The notes below the pieces were generated by a model, which saw only the letters and a program-made list of their open reading frames with translations, was not told the DNA's origin and searched no databases. From Sphingomonadales bacterium EhC05 (GTDB lineage: Bacteria > Pseudomonadota > Alphaproteobacteria > Sphingomonadales > Sphingomonadaceae), in contig LXYP01000004.1 in NCBI GenBank assembly GCA_001650955.1, positions 1 through 34,916 on the forward strand: a DNA stretch of 34,916 bases, read 5' to 3'. The stretch's first letter is position 1; every line of letters begins with the position of its first letter. The position numbers and the translations under genes were made by a program. Of the stretch, positions 24,793 to 33,995 are shown one piece after another.

Positions 24793-25802
24793 ACATGATT
24801 GAGGCGATCAATTCGGGCCTCGACAATATGATGGAGCGCGATGACAATGTCGTGATCATGGGCGAAGACGTCGGCTATTTTGGCGGCGTGTTCCGCGCGA
24901 CCGCCGGATTGCAGGAGAAATACGGCAAAACGCGCTGCTTTGACTCTCCGATCAGCGAGTGTGGCATCATCGGCGCCGCAGTCGGCATGGGTGCTTATGG
25001 TTTGCGGCCAGTACCGGAAATCCAGTTCGCTGATTATATCTATCCGGGAATGGATCAACTGATCTCGGAAGCCGCGCGTCTGCGCTATCGCTCTGCCGGC
25101 GAGTTTATTGCTCCGTTGACCGTGCGCTCTCCATTCGGCGGCGGCATTTTTGGCGGGCAGACCCACAGCCAGTCTCCAGAAGCCATGTTCACTCATGTTT
25201 CCGGACTGAAGACGGTCATCCCTTCGACGCCTTATGATGCCAAGGGACTTCTGATCGCTGCGATCGAGGATAATGATCCGGTATTATTCTTCGAGCCCAA
25301 GCGTATCTATAATGGTCCGTTTACTGGCTATTATGACAAACCGGTCGAGCCTTGGTCGAAATTTGATGCGGCGCAAGTACCGGAAGACTATTACCGGATC
25401 GAACTGGGTAAAGCCAATATCGTTCGTGAGGGTGATGAGGTCACAGTCCTGGCTTATGGCACGATGGTCCATGTCGCGAGAGCGGTGGTTGAAGAACATG
25501 GCATCAATGCCGAAGTGATCGATCTGCGGACACTGGTTCCGCTTGATATTGAAACGATTGAGGCATCGGTCAAGAAGACCGGCCGCTGCCTGATTGTCCA
25601 CGAAGCGACACGGACGAGTGGCTTTGGCGCAGAATTATCGGCCTTGGTCCAGGAGCGCTGTTTCTATCATCTGGAAGCACCGATTGAGCGGGTCACCGGA
25701 TTTGATACGCCATATCCGCATAGCCTGGAATGGGCGTATTTCCCGGGACCGGTCCGGATTGGCGAGGCGCTCGAGAAGATTGTTGGGGAATTGAAATCAT
25801 GA
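24780..25802 (+). CDS. bkdA2: Branched-chain 2-oxoacid dehydrogenase E1 beta
   Basis: Transketolase-type partner of E1alpha. Recognisable parts: IMGEDVGYFGGVFRAT near residue 27, FDSPISECGIIGAAVGMGAYG, PEIQFADYIYPGMDQL, then the C-terminal transketolase domain (VLAYGTMVHVARAV, VIDLRTLVPLD, IVHEATRTSGFGAE). Its 340 residues are typical. The first ATG (24780) overlaps E1alpha by 13 bases; an ATG at 24789 (ATGA overlap) is equally possible. It ends in an ATGA overlap with the E2 gene, so all three subunits are translationally coupled. Confidence 0.92.
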   Translation: MAVMNMIEAINSGLDNMMERDDNVVIMGEDVGYFGGVFRATAGLQEKYGKTRCFDSPISECGIIGAAVGMGAYGLRPVPEIQFADYIYPGMDQLISEAARLRYRSAGEFIAPLTVRSPFGGGIFGGQTHSQSPEAMFTHVSGLKTVIPSTPYDAKGLLIAAIEDNDPVLFFEPKRIYNGPFTGYYDKPVEPWSKFDAAQVPEDYYRIELGKANIVREGDEVTVLAYGTMVHVARAVVEEHGINAEVIDLRTLVPLDIETIEASVKKTGRCLIVHEATRTSGFGAELSALVQERCFYHLEAPIERVTGFDTPYPHSLEWAYFPGPVRIGEALEKIVGELKS

Positions 25803-27121
25803 GCATCTATACATTTACGCTACCCGACATTGGTGAAGGTATCGCCGAAGCTGAGATTGTCGCCTGGCATGTGAAGGTCGGTGATATGGTCGAGGAAGAT
25901 GACCAGATCGCGGACGTGATGACCGACAAGGCGACGGTGGAAATGGAAGCGCCGGTATCGGGCAAGATCATTGCCGTGGCCGGAGAAGCGGGTGACATCA
26001 TCCCAATCGGTTCGATGTTGGTCGAGATTGAAGTCGAAGGCGCCGCCGACTTGGAAGCGTTGGAGGCGACAAGCGCGGATGATATCGCTCCGGAGACTGC
26101 GGAAACGCCACCTGCTACCGCCATGACACCGAATCAAGTCATTGATAATAAAAAGAAACCCTCTTCAAATACCGTCGATTCCAATCTTAAGAAAGAGTCT
26201 GAAGACTTGGTTGCGCAGGCGGCTGAAACTGACGTCATGGCCGCACCATTGTCGAGTCAGAAAATACTCGCAACCCCGGCGGTGCGCAAGCGCGCTGCGG
26301 ATCTCGGTATTGATCTGGCTCAGGTCAAATCGCTGGGTGAGCATGTGCGTCACAGCGATCTCGACGCTTATCTGACCTATGCCAGCGGACAGGGATATCG
26401 TCCGGCCGGAGCGTCTCAAAAGCGTGACGACGAGACGATCAAAGTCATCGGGATGCGTCGCAAGATCGCGCAGAATATGGCGGAGTCGAAACGCAATATT
26501 CCGCATTTTTCCTATGTTGATGAAATCGACATGACCGATCTTGAAGACATGCGGCAGGACCTCAACGCCAATCGCGGCGAACGGCCCAAGCTGACCATGT
26601 TGCCGTTGATGATTGTGGCGATCTGCAAATCATTGCCCAAATTCGCGATGCTCAATGCGACATTCGACGATCAGGCAGGGCAGGTGACGCGCCACGGTGC
26701 CGTTCACCTCGGACTGGCCACACAGACCGATCAAGGCCTGATGGTCCCGGTCATTCGCAACGCGCAAGACATGAATATATGGCAGCTCGCGGCTGAAATT
26801 GGCCGCCTCGCGGAAGCAGCGCGCAATGGCAGCGCCAGCAAGGACGAATTGACCGGATCGACGCTGACATTGACTTCACTCGGGCCTTTGGGCGGCATTG
26901 CGACCACGCCAGTGATCAATCGCCCGGAAGTGGCAATCATTGGACCGAACAAGATAGTAGAGCGCCCCGTATTCGCCGAAAATGGAGAGATTCTCGCACG
27001 CAAGCTGATGAATCTGTCGATCTCCTGTGATCACAGGGTGGTCGACGGCTATGATGCCGCCAGCTATGTGCAGGCGCTCAAACATCTGCTTGAAACGCCA
27101 GTTCTGCTGTTCGCCGACTGA
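25799..27121 (+). CDS. bkdB: Branched-chain 2-oxoacid dehydrogenase E2 (dihydrolipoyl acyltransferase)
   Basis: Core of the complex; carries the acyl group on lipoate to CoA. A single lipoyl domain (1-80) has the lipoyl-lysine loop MTDKATVEME (Lys44). An Ala/Thr/Lys-rich linker follows. The peripheral subunit-binding domain (about 155-190; ATPAVRKRAADLGIDL) precedes the catalytic domain (about 210-440), which ends with CDHRVVDGYDAASYV carrying the catalytic His. The frame is open upstream of 25799, but the lipoyl fold starts at MSIYTFTLPDIGEGI, so this ATG, overlapping the E1beta stop, is the start (440 residues). The E3 lipoamide dehydrogenase gene is absent here and must be supplied from elsewhere. 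It ends 30 bases from the convergent surface-protein gene. Confidence 0.93.
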   Translation: MSIYTFTLPDIGEGIAEAEIVAWHVKVGDMVEEDDQIADVMTDKATVEMEAPVSGKIIAVAGEAGDIIPIGSMLVEIEVEGAADLEALEATSADDIAPETAETPPATAMTPNQVIDNKKKPSSNTVDSNLKKESEDLVAQAAETDVMAAPLSSQKILATPAVRKRAADLGIDLAQVKSLGEHVRHSDLDAYLTYASGQGYRPAGASQKRDDETIKVIGMRRKIAQNMAESKRNIPHFSYVDEIDMTDLEDMRQDLNANRGERPKLTMLPLMIVAICKSLPKFAMLNATFDDQAGQVTRHGAVHLGLATQTDQGLMVPVIRNAQDMNIWQLAAEIGRLAEAARNGSASKDELTGSTLTLTSLGPLGGIATTPVINRPEVAIIGPNKIVERPVFAENGEILARKLMNLSISCDHRVVDGYDAASYVQALKHLLETPVLLFAD

Positions 27122-27151
27122 ACGGCAGCGATCACCAGCCTCAGTTGATCC

Positions 27152-30100
27152 CTAAAGGCCCAAACTGCCGAGGGTTTGCTGGTCGAATTTCAGGCGGAAG
27201 GTGACGAAGGGCCCATCTCTGGTATAGCGGCTTTCTTCAAAGTCGCGGTCTGCAAAACCCACCACATTATAGCCAACTGAGAGATAGGCGTTTTTAAACG
27301 GCGTAATCCCGACAGTTGGCCCGCCACTATAGGCAACACTATCAAAATCATTGCCGATACGTGCGGTCGCCTGGGCGCCGATATCAATCGTGTCGGAAAG
27401 ATCGAATTTGACGTCCGCTCCGATCACATTGCTCCAGCCTTTGACGTCATCTTCCCCGAACCGGTCGAAAACATAGCGGCTTCCCCAAAAGAAACTATAT
27501 TCTCCCGCCTCGGTGAAAATTCCGTCATCCGCGCCAATCGGCGTATAATTCACACTTAGACTGTTGATAATCCTGCGCGAAGTTACGTCACCATCGACGA
27601 GCAAGGGCGCTCCGCCAATCGGGCCAGATGCACCGGCCACGGCATTGCGAACCTTGTCTTCGCGGAATTCGAGTTTTTCGAGCCAGGACCATTGACTGTC
27701 AGCGGGATGATGCGCCCAGCTGGCTTCGGCTTCGATCGCCTGGGTCTTCACGCCCGTTTCATCTTCGGCGACAAATATGCTCGCGAGTGCCCCCAAAGTG
27801 CTGCCTTCGCCAATCTGTTTCAAAGCTGCCGTCGTGAAACCATAGCGGTCGGAAAGATCGCCATCGCGATATTCCGCGCGGCTGACCCAGCTCCAGTCTT
27901 CGTGACGAAAGGTTGCCCCGGCGGTGATGGCGGTAAAATCCTCGGTCAATGTCGTATCATTGCCCAGAAAACCGCCAGAGGCGACGGGCTGCTGGTCGTT
28001 TATCACATCGCTACGGTCGAAGCCGCCCAAAGTCTTGTTGCCATCAAGCGAGAAATCAATTGTCCACTTGTCATCAAGCGGTATCGACTGGGACAAGCCA
28101 TATGCGGCATAGCTCCGCGGGCCAAATTCACTAATTTCCTGTTGATTGAAGCTCGTCACCATCCGGGCACCATCCCATGGTGCGACTTCGACGCCGACGC
28201 GGGCCGTCCGGGCATCGATATTCTCGCCATCGGCAATTTCATAGGTTCCGATAAGCTTGATGTCGTTGGTGATCGAATAACGCGCGGTAACGCTATGCCG
28301 TGCAGGAAAGTCGATGCTTTCGTCCTGCCCGCCTAGAGCAAATTCGGTTTGGGCGTCGAGTTCCAGCTTACCATCGAAGAGTCGCTGGGTCGCGCCGAGA
28401 CGAACCAGAGTAGATTCGTTGACCGTGCTGTCCGAAAGACGATCATTGGCATAGACGATACCGGCGCGGAAAGAGGTGTCTTTCTGACGAAATTCGAATT
28501 CGGCAGTCGCCGCTCGCCGACGGGCGCCGGTATCGAGAAAGCTTTCCTGATAGCTGGTCATCGCCAGCGACAGATTTTCGCTAACCCGTACTCGACCATC
28601 GATGCCGAACTTGCGGGTACCGTTTTCCGCTGCGTTAATCTGCCCGACGCCAAAGCCTGATGTTTGCTGACGCACATAAGCGAGAATATCGAAATGCGAC
28701 CCATGATGCTCGGCTTCGACCAGCCATGCCGTGGCTGCGCGTCCGGTTCCGGCGCTGGCTGCAGTCTTGGCTTCATTGTCGGTCACCGCGAGCTCTGCCC
28801 GAACTTCCGTTTTCAGATTGGGCCGGTAACGCACATCGACACCCAGCATATCGGTCTTGGTGCTCTCGTCTTCGTCATGCACAGCTGTGGCACCAATTTT
28901 GAACTTCTCGTCGGGCGTATGATAGGTGATACGGCCGCCCGCGTTGAGATTGCGATCGCCGACGCCCAGAACTTCATATTCGGCGATGATGAATTGCGGA
29001 TCCAGCCCGCTGCCGCGGCTCAATATAGGTTCGCGGAAGCGCAAGGTGCCGGCGAGATAGTCGATATCATAATCGATATGACGGGACAGTTGTTTGCGTT
29101 CGATGATCCGGTCTGAACGCAGGCGATCGCGCGTTTCGAGCGTGATCCGCTCGCTATTTGCCAATATGTCACGGGTCGCCAGCGCATAGGGTCCGGACAA
29201 TCCGTTGCCCTGGATCTCTTCACGGCGAAAACGATTGGGGCTGTCGGCGCCAAAGGCGAGTGCGCTGACCTGGTCGTTGCGATATTCGGCTTTGATGCCA
29301 TTGAAGGACCGTTGATAGCGCGCCAGTTCAGGCTCATCGATGCCCGTTTCATAATCTCCAAAGAGCGCGTAAAATTGTGGCCTTTCGAGCTTCAGGTAGA
29401 GCCGGCGAACGGAAGCAGCATCATAGCGCTGTTCGCTGCGATCGGCATAGATCGTGTAATAACGGCGTGGATCAATGACACCCTGAAAGCGGCTTTCGTC
29501 TTCTTCCTTGTCGCTGTCATAGGCCAGGGTCATCAGCCATTTTCCGGTCACCCGGCCTTTGGCATATAGCGCAATCCGGCCATCAACATTGATATTATCT
29601 TCATCGTCCGCGAGATCTTCGAGACGCTCATCAAGCGTGTTGAAGCCTATGGTTCCGGCAGCGAAACCGACAACCGTCCAGGGCCTTTGACCCGGATCAA
29701 GCCAGGTTTCTATGCGCTGGGTGCGCGAAACTTCGCCATCCTGGAAGGGAAATGTAATACTGAGCGACCCGGAAGCCGTTGTTGGCGACAGTTCGATATA
29801 GGCAATGCCTTCTTCACCCTCGACGCGCCAGACCGGGCGTCCGCGTTCCAGGCCGGACAGCTGGTTTGCCTGTTGCGCATCGACTTCAACTGCAGGCGTA
29901 TAGGGGGCAGGGACATCAAAGTCTCCGACCAGGCCGTGATGGGCCGGTTTGCCGTCGCGGTCGGTCAGACGTACCGCAATCACCGGCCGGGTGACGCCGT
30001 CGGCGACAAGTATCGAGCGATCCTTGAGCAGTTCCGCATGGAGCGGACTGTTGGAATAATGGACTTTGCGCGTCAATTCTTCCACCAGCTTGCCATCGCG

Positions 30101-32290
30101 GTCCAAAATCCGGGCGGTCAGGACATTTGTCCGATCCTTGAGACTGATACCACGCCAGACGCCAACCCTGACGCGGCCGTCAGCACTTTTTTTGGTTCCG
30201 TCAAACGACAATGGCTCAACCGGTTTTCCGTTGATCGACAATTCGACCCGCTGACCATTATGGTGCTTGATCGCGACGCGCAGTGCCTTCACCCGGGGAT
30301 TATGATCCACTTCGGGGAACAGCCAAGCGATACCCGGTTCCTGTCCGCTTATCCAGTCACGGCCCGCACCGGCAGCTTCCGGGTCCTCCAAAACTTCCGG
30401 TTTCTGATAGGAAACGACTGCTTTGATCTCGCGTGAGGCAACTGTTTTTGCTCGGAAATCCGCGCGTTTTAGCGATCCTCCACGGCCTTCGACAAAGCGC
30501 GAAATATCGCTTCCTGCCGAGCGGGTGTTTTGCGCACAGTCAATCGGTGCGAGGTCTGCGGGGAAGGTTGACGGATCGACCTGAACCACATGTAGACCCG
30601 GTCTGATGCCTTCAAAATGATAGCGGCCGTCGGGATCGGTGACCGTATAAGTGCCGTCTTGCAGCATCACGCGAACGCCGCCGATGCCTTGGGCACCCCG
30701 GGGATCAAGAGTACATCCGCCATCGGTTATACGGCCGATAATCGTGAATCTTTCAGAAATTCCGTCACGTTCTATCCGCACCAATGCATCGGTTGTCGGA
30801 CTGGCTGCACCGCGATTGTCACGCGCCGAAGCCAGGTTGATCGCGTCTCCGGGACGCGCATCCTGACGGACCTCGGCAATATAGGTCAGCAATCCGCTGC
30901 TCGCTGCGGCGAGGGGAGGCACTTCGACCGAAAAATCCTGCCCATTGGCCTGGGCATTGGGCAGGATCAGCGTGCCGTTATAGCGAACCGTACCGGTTTT
31001 CAGGCGCATTGCCGCTGGCAGGCGATCTTCAATGGTGATTTGACCGGTGTTGCGCGTCGCGTCGCTATTTTGGACGGTAATTTTATATTGTACCGCATCC
31101 CCGGGCACGGCCAGCGCCGTCGATGCCGCTTTGGTGATGATCAGCGGCGTACCGGGGCGATCCAGCGGCACATCTACCCGGACTGGTGCAGGATTGTCCA
31201 ATGTGATGATACCGCCATAGGAGCCATCGACAATTGTAAAGGGCAAGCCGTCTGTCCGGCGGAGATCTACCAATTGATTAGGCGTGGCGGCAGACGGGAA
31301 GCTATAGGGCTGGGGTGGCTCTATCAGTAGCCGATATTGGCCCGGACGTGCAAAGGGGAAGCGATAAGAGCCTTCGGTGAAGTCATAGACGGTTCCGCCG
31401 CTGTCGGTCACGCTTCCACCCGCGACCACGGTGCTGGGATAGACAGAAACGCCGTCATCGCCGAAAACATCGGCTGGCTGTCCGGTAGAAATGTCGATCA
31501 GCGTGACGCGGGTACCGGAAACCGGCGCGCCGTCGCCGCTGTCAAATATTTCACCAAATGGATCGATCAAGATGCCGATTTCGACCGAGCCGACCGGATT
31601 TCCGCGGATATCATCAATAGCAACGTCCAGCATATCTCCGGGATTGACGGACAGGATACAATCACCCTGCACCGGTGCCGGCGGAATGGCAGCGGTATTG
31701 ATCATGCCCACGAAGCGGCTGCTGTTGGCACCGGTTTCAACAATGTTGATGGTCTCCCGGTCACCGGCTGCGGTGGTCAGGACGATATCGAAACTGTCGG
31801 CCACGAGGGGATTAATATTCTTGTTGGGGGCAAGAATCGAGACGATCAGTGGCTCACCCGCGCGGATTTTATCCGTCGGCGCGATCGAGGCCGGGCTTGT
31901 TGATGTGCCGGCAAAAACGCCATGAAGCTGGACGGGGATATTTCCACTGGACCCACGGCACATCGTCCCTGGGATCGGAACCTGTTCGGCTCCTGGCGGA
32001 TTGTCAAAATGATAGATCGTGATCTCAGGTGGTGCATTTGGCGGTGGGACAACCTGAATATCGATACGATTGGAGGGTTTTTGCATCCGTCGACCGGCGA
32101 CATCCCACTCCGCTTGCGCGATATTGGTGATCAACGGGAGGTTTTGGGCCTGTTCAATCGCAAAATCGGGCGACTGCGGCTGTTCTTCGGCAAATTGCGG
32201 TTGCGCGAAAGCCATAGAGGCAGTCACGGTCATCGCGCATGCAGCAACAGTCAGCCGGAGCGGCCGAAATATTTCGGTAAATTGACCCAT
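27152..32290 (-). CDS. Giant secreted DUF11 / outer-membrane beta-barrel protein
   Basis: A 1712-residue envelope protein. A signal peptide (1-29, ending SMAFA) precedes beta-rich domains. One DUF11-type repeat lies at about 380-445 (ITKAASTALAVPGDAVQYKI, IEDRLPAAM). A SpaA/SdrD-B-like carboxypeptidase-regulatory fold lies at about 523-577 (GGVRVMLQDG, TDPDGRYHFEGIRPG), with further Ig-like segments to about 860. From about 870 to the end, alternating amphipathic strands, YYTIYADRSEQRYDAASVRR and YALFGDYETGI suggest a large outer-membrane beta-barrel, though the last residue is Leu, not the usual Phe. Exposed Ig-like domains on a barrel suggest adhesion or surface layering; no function is known to me. 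It is the last gene of a four-gene minus-strand cluster; no clear ribosome site precedes its ATG. Confidence 0.82.
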   Translation of the reverse strand: MGQFTEIFRPLRLTVAACAMTVTASMAFAQPQFAEEQPQSPDFAIEQAQNLPLITNIAQAEWDVAGRRMQKPSNRIDIQVVPPPNAPPEITIYHFDNPPGAEQVPIPGTMCRGSSGNIPVQLHGVFAGTSTSPASIAPTDKIRAGEPLIVSILAPNKNINPLVADSFDIVLTTAAGDRETINIVETGANSSRFVGMINTAAIPPAPVQGDCILSVNPGDMLDVAIDDIRGNPVGSVEIGILIDPFGEIFDSGDGAPVSGTRVTLIDISTGQPADVFGDDGVSVYPSTVVAGGSVTDSGGTVYDFTEGSYRFPFARPGQYRLLIEPPQPYSFPSAATPNQLVDLRRTDGLPFTIVDGSYGGIITLDNPAPVRVDVPLDRPGTPLIITKAASTALAVPGDAVQYKITVQNSDATRNTGQITIEDRLPAAMRLKTGTVRYNGTLILPNAQANGQDFSVEVPPLAAASSGLLTYIAEVRQDARPGDAINLASARDNRGAASPTTDALVRIERDGISERFTIIGRITDGGCTLDPRGAQGIGGVRVMLQDGTYTVTDPDGRYHFEGIRPGLHVVQVDPSTFPADLAPIDCAQNTRSAGSDISRFVEGRGGSLKRADFRAKTVASREIKAVVSYQKPEVLEDPEAAGAGRDWISGQEPGIAWLFPEVDHNPRVKALRVAIKHHNGQRVELSINGKPVEPLSFDGTKKSADGRVRVGVWRGISLKDRTNVLTARILDRDGKLVEELTRKVHYSNSPLHAELLKDRSILVADGVTRPVIAVRLTDRDGKPAHHGLVGDFDVPAPYTPAVEVDAQQANQLSGLERGRPVWRVEGEEGIAYIELSPTTASGSLSITFPFQDGEVSRTQRIETWLDPGQRPWTVVGFAAGTIGFNTLDERLEDLADDEDNINVDGRIALYAKGRVTGKWLMTLAYDSDKEEDESRFQGVIDPRRYYTIYADRSEQRYDAASVRRLYLKLERPQFYALFGDYETGIDEPELARYQRSFNGIKAEYRNDQVSALAFGADSPNRFRREEIQGNGLSGPYALATRDILANSERITLETRDRLRSDRIIERKQLSRHIDYDIDYLAGTLRFREPILSRGSGLDPQFIIAEYEVLGVGDRNLNAGGRITYHTPDEKFKIGATAVHDEDESTKTDMLGVDVRYRPNLKTEVRAELAVTDNEAKTAASAGTGRAATAWLVEAEHHGSHFDILAYVRQQTSGFGVGQINAAENGTRKFGIDGRVRVSENLSLAMTSYQESFLDTGARRRAATAEFEFRQKDTSFRAGIVYANDRLSDSTVNESTLVRLGATQRLFDGKLELDAQTEFALGGQDESIDFPARHSVTARYSITNDIKLIGTYEIADGENIDARTARVGVEVAPWDGARMVTSFNQQEISEFGPRSYAAYGLSQSIPLDDKWTIDFSLDGNKTLGGFDRSDVINDQQPVASGGFLGNDTTLTEDFTAITAGATFRHEDWSWVSRAEYRDGDLSDRYGFTTAALKQIGEGSTLGALASIFVAEDETGVKTQAIEAEASWAHHPADSQWSWLEKLEFREDKVRNAVAGASGPIGGAPLLVDGDVTSRRIINSLSVNYTPIGADDGIFTEAGEYSFFWGSRYVFDRFGEDDVKGWSNVIGADVKFDLSDTIDIGAQATARIGNDFDSVAYSGGPTVGITPFKNAYLSVGYNVVGFADRDFEESRYTRDGPFVTFRLKFDQQTLGSLGL

Positions 32291-32305
32291 TGAAAAATCG
32301 GAGCT

Positions 32306-32339
32306 GTGGCGGCCAGCCGGAAGGCCGGATAGCCGCCAC
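32306..32339 (-). terminator. Strong stem-loop between surface-protein genes
   Basis: Perfect 8-bp arms GTGGCGGC and GCCGCCAC enclose an inner CCGG-AAGG-CCGG hairpin. It fills the 60-base gap between the DUF11 gene and the giant barrel gene. On the minus strand a T5 run follows nine bases after the stem, just before the barrel ATG. It may be a partial terminator or attenuator lowering expression of the downstream giant gene, or an mRNA-stabilising hairpin. Confidence 0.55.
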
Positions 32340-32350
32340 TATCGCCCGTT

Positions 32351-33445
32351 TTAGTCGATCGTCGCTCTAAAGATCAGAACTTCGGTCGATCCGCCGGTTA
32401 CATTGCCGAGATTTCCGCTGACGGTACCACCGGATTCACCCAGGCCCGTTGCATCGGCATTGGTGCCCGTGCCATCACAAGCCGTACCCGTCGCCACAAC
32501 GCCTGCGGTTGGAATGGTGGCAGGACCGGAAGCTGGCGCGGTCGCGTAATAGGTGACTGCGAGAGCAGACAGATTATCCGACAGTCCGACACTGGTCGCC
32601 GTGGCTGCACCGGTTGCGTTGGTCACCGCGATACAATATTCGACGATCGCACCCGGGATCGATTTCGGGAAGATTGTCGTCCCGTTGCCGCTACCGACGA
32701 TCGGATCCCAGAGGATCGCGCTGGTTTTGGCAACGCTGATATCCGCAGTCGCGACTTCAAATATGTCTGTCGCACTGTGATAGCCGTCATTGGCGCCTTC
32801 GGTACCCGATCCATCACCGTCGGCAAAGACGTTCTGGACAAGAGTTGGGTCATCCGCATCGCCAATATCATTGACAAATGCGATGCCGGTGGTGCTGTCG
32901 GCGGCTTGACCGACGAGGACAACAAAGGCTTCGTCATCTTCCACGATTCCGCCTGGCATATCCGCGACGACGTGGATAACCACGGAATCGTCTTCGGCAA
33001 GATCGTTGATCGACGTGATAACGCTATCGCCGGCGTCAAAAATGCCATTGCCATCATCGAGATAATAGCGGGTCGCCAATGGATTTAGAGTGACATCAAA
33101 TTGATCACCGCCAAGCTGTTCAACCGACAGCAGGACATCGATCGTATCGTTGGTCTGGTTGCTGACATTGTAGGTCACCGCAGCATTTTGTTCGCCGGGC
33201 GCGACGGTCGTATTTGCCGTGTCCGACCGTGTGATGATCAAATTGACTTTTCTATCGACGACGAATGTATCAGATGCAACCGGCGGTGGCGTCTGCACGG
33301 CTCCACCAACGCTATAAGTTATGCTGGCTTCGTTGGTTATCGATACCCCGGCATTCGTGCCTACGTCTGCAAATGCAGGGCTTGCGCCTAACATAAATAC
33401 AGAGACACTGCCCGCCGTAGCGAGAAGTTTCAGTTTACTGGTCAT
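32351..33445 (-). CDS. Secreted DUF11-like surface protein
   Basis: A 364-residue exported protein. Signal peptide about 1-27 (LLATAGSVSVFMLGASPAFA). The mature part begins NEASITYSVGG and contains two Ig-like beta-sandwich units. One (about 60-215) has the acidic YYLDDGNGIFDAGD segment, reminiscent of Ca-binding surface repeats. The second (about 230-364; ISVAKTSAI, PGAIVEYCIAVTN, LSDNLSA) is a DUF11 repeat and ends EVLIFRATID. The sequence is Asp/Gly/Thr/Val-rich with few Lys, typical of surface proteins. An in-frame GTG at 33463 exists, but AGGAG stands six bases before the ATG at 33445. It is a paralogue of the partial protein at the window's right end. Role unknown. Confidence 0.8.
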   Translation of the reverse strand: MTSKLKLLATAGSVSVFMLGASPAFADVGTNAGVSITNEASITYSVGGAVQTPPPVASDTFVVDRKVNLIITRSDTANTTVAPGEQNAAVTYNVSNQTNDTIDVLLSVEQLGGDQFDVTLNPLATRYYLDDGNGIFDAGDSVITSINDLAEDDSVVIHVVADMPGGIVEDDEAFVVLVGQAADSTTGIAFVNDIGDADDPTLVQNVFADGDGSGTEGANDGYHSATDIFEVATADISVAKTSAILWDPIVGSGNGTTIFPKSIPGAIVEYCIAVTNATGAATATSVGLSDNLSALAVTYYATAPASGPATIPTAGVVATGTACDGTGTNADATGLGESGGTVSGNLGNVTGGSTEVLIFRATID

Positions 33446-33512
33446 TACTGTCTCCTGTTTCACTCAAAAATTTGGACTGCCAAAATCCCGCAGCAGTCCG
33501 ATACGGTTGCGA

Positions 33513-33977
33513 TCACTTCACAGTGCCACGAAAGACTAATTTCCCTTCCGAACCCACGGAAAGAGAACGATTGAATTTCCACTTGATGTGGGTAACGTCA
33601 CTCATGAGGGCAGGGCGAACTTCGCCATTTTCACGAGTGTAGGTGAGGGCCGTTAACGGCCCCCAATTTTGGCCTCCATCAATGGAGACAAGCTCATTGC
33701 CATCAGACGTCCCGTTGAACGCCACTGCTTTGGGCAGCGGATTGGTGACAGAGAAATCGGTCGCCGGCGCAGCACCGACATTTTTATATTTTACGACAAA
33801 CACGAGATTGTCTCCGGGAACGACCGTTTTGGGCTGTTCAAGGACAACGGCGGTTTTGCCATTTGGCTTTTCGATTTTCCGTTCGATGAAAACATCGCTG
33901 GAAAGGGCCACGTTATTTGCCGCCAGGGCGGCGCCGGGCATGGAAAGTGCGATTGCGATAATGGCTTGTTTCAACAT
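33513..33977 (-). CDS. Small secreted DUF11-like protein
   Basis: A 154-residue protein with a signal peptide (LKQAIIAIALSMPGAALA, cut about residue 19) and one beta-sandwich domain: PKTVVPGDNLVFVVKYKNVG, ATDFSVTNPLPKAVAF, ending GKLVFRGTVK. This is the layout of one DUF11 unit. It sits between two larger relatives, 18 bases after the upstream one and about 67 bases before the next, with AGGA eight bases upstream of the ATG. It could be a minor subunit or cap of a surface structure assembled with its neighbours; that is speculation. Confidence 0.78.
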   Translation of the reverse strand: MLKQAIIAIALSMPGAALAANNVALSSDVFIERKIEKPNGKTAVVLEQPKTVVPGDNLVFVVKYKNVGAAPATDFSVTNPLPKAVAFNGTSDGNELVSIDGGQNWGPLTALTYTRENGEVRPALMSDVTHIKWKFNRSLSVGSEGKLVFRGTVK

Positions 33978-33995
33978 ATTGATTATCCTGATTGA

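Noticed and set aside
23518-27121. Pyruvate or acetoin dehydrogenase instead of the branched-chain complex
   Set aside because: The long E1alpha N-terminus, GEEATSVAAAMAL and HSTSDDPTAYR favour BCKDH; acetoin-type E1 lacks these.
27692-28336. Plus-strand frames of up to about 250 codons under the giant barrel gene (also 29687-30436 and 30617-31330)
   Set aside because: Antisense shadows; the minus-strand frame is continuous for 1712 codons with a signal peptide and known domains.
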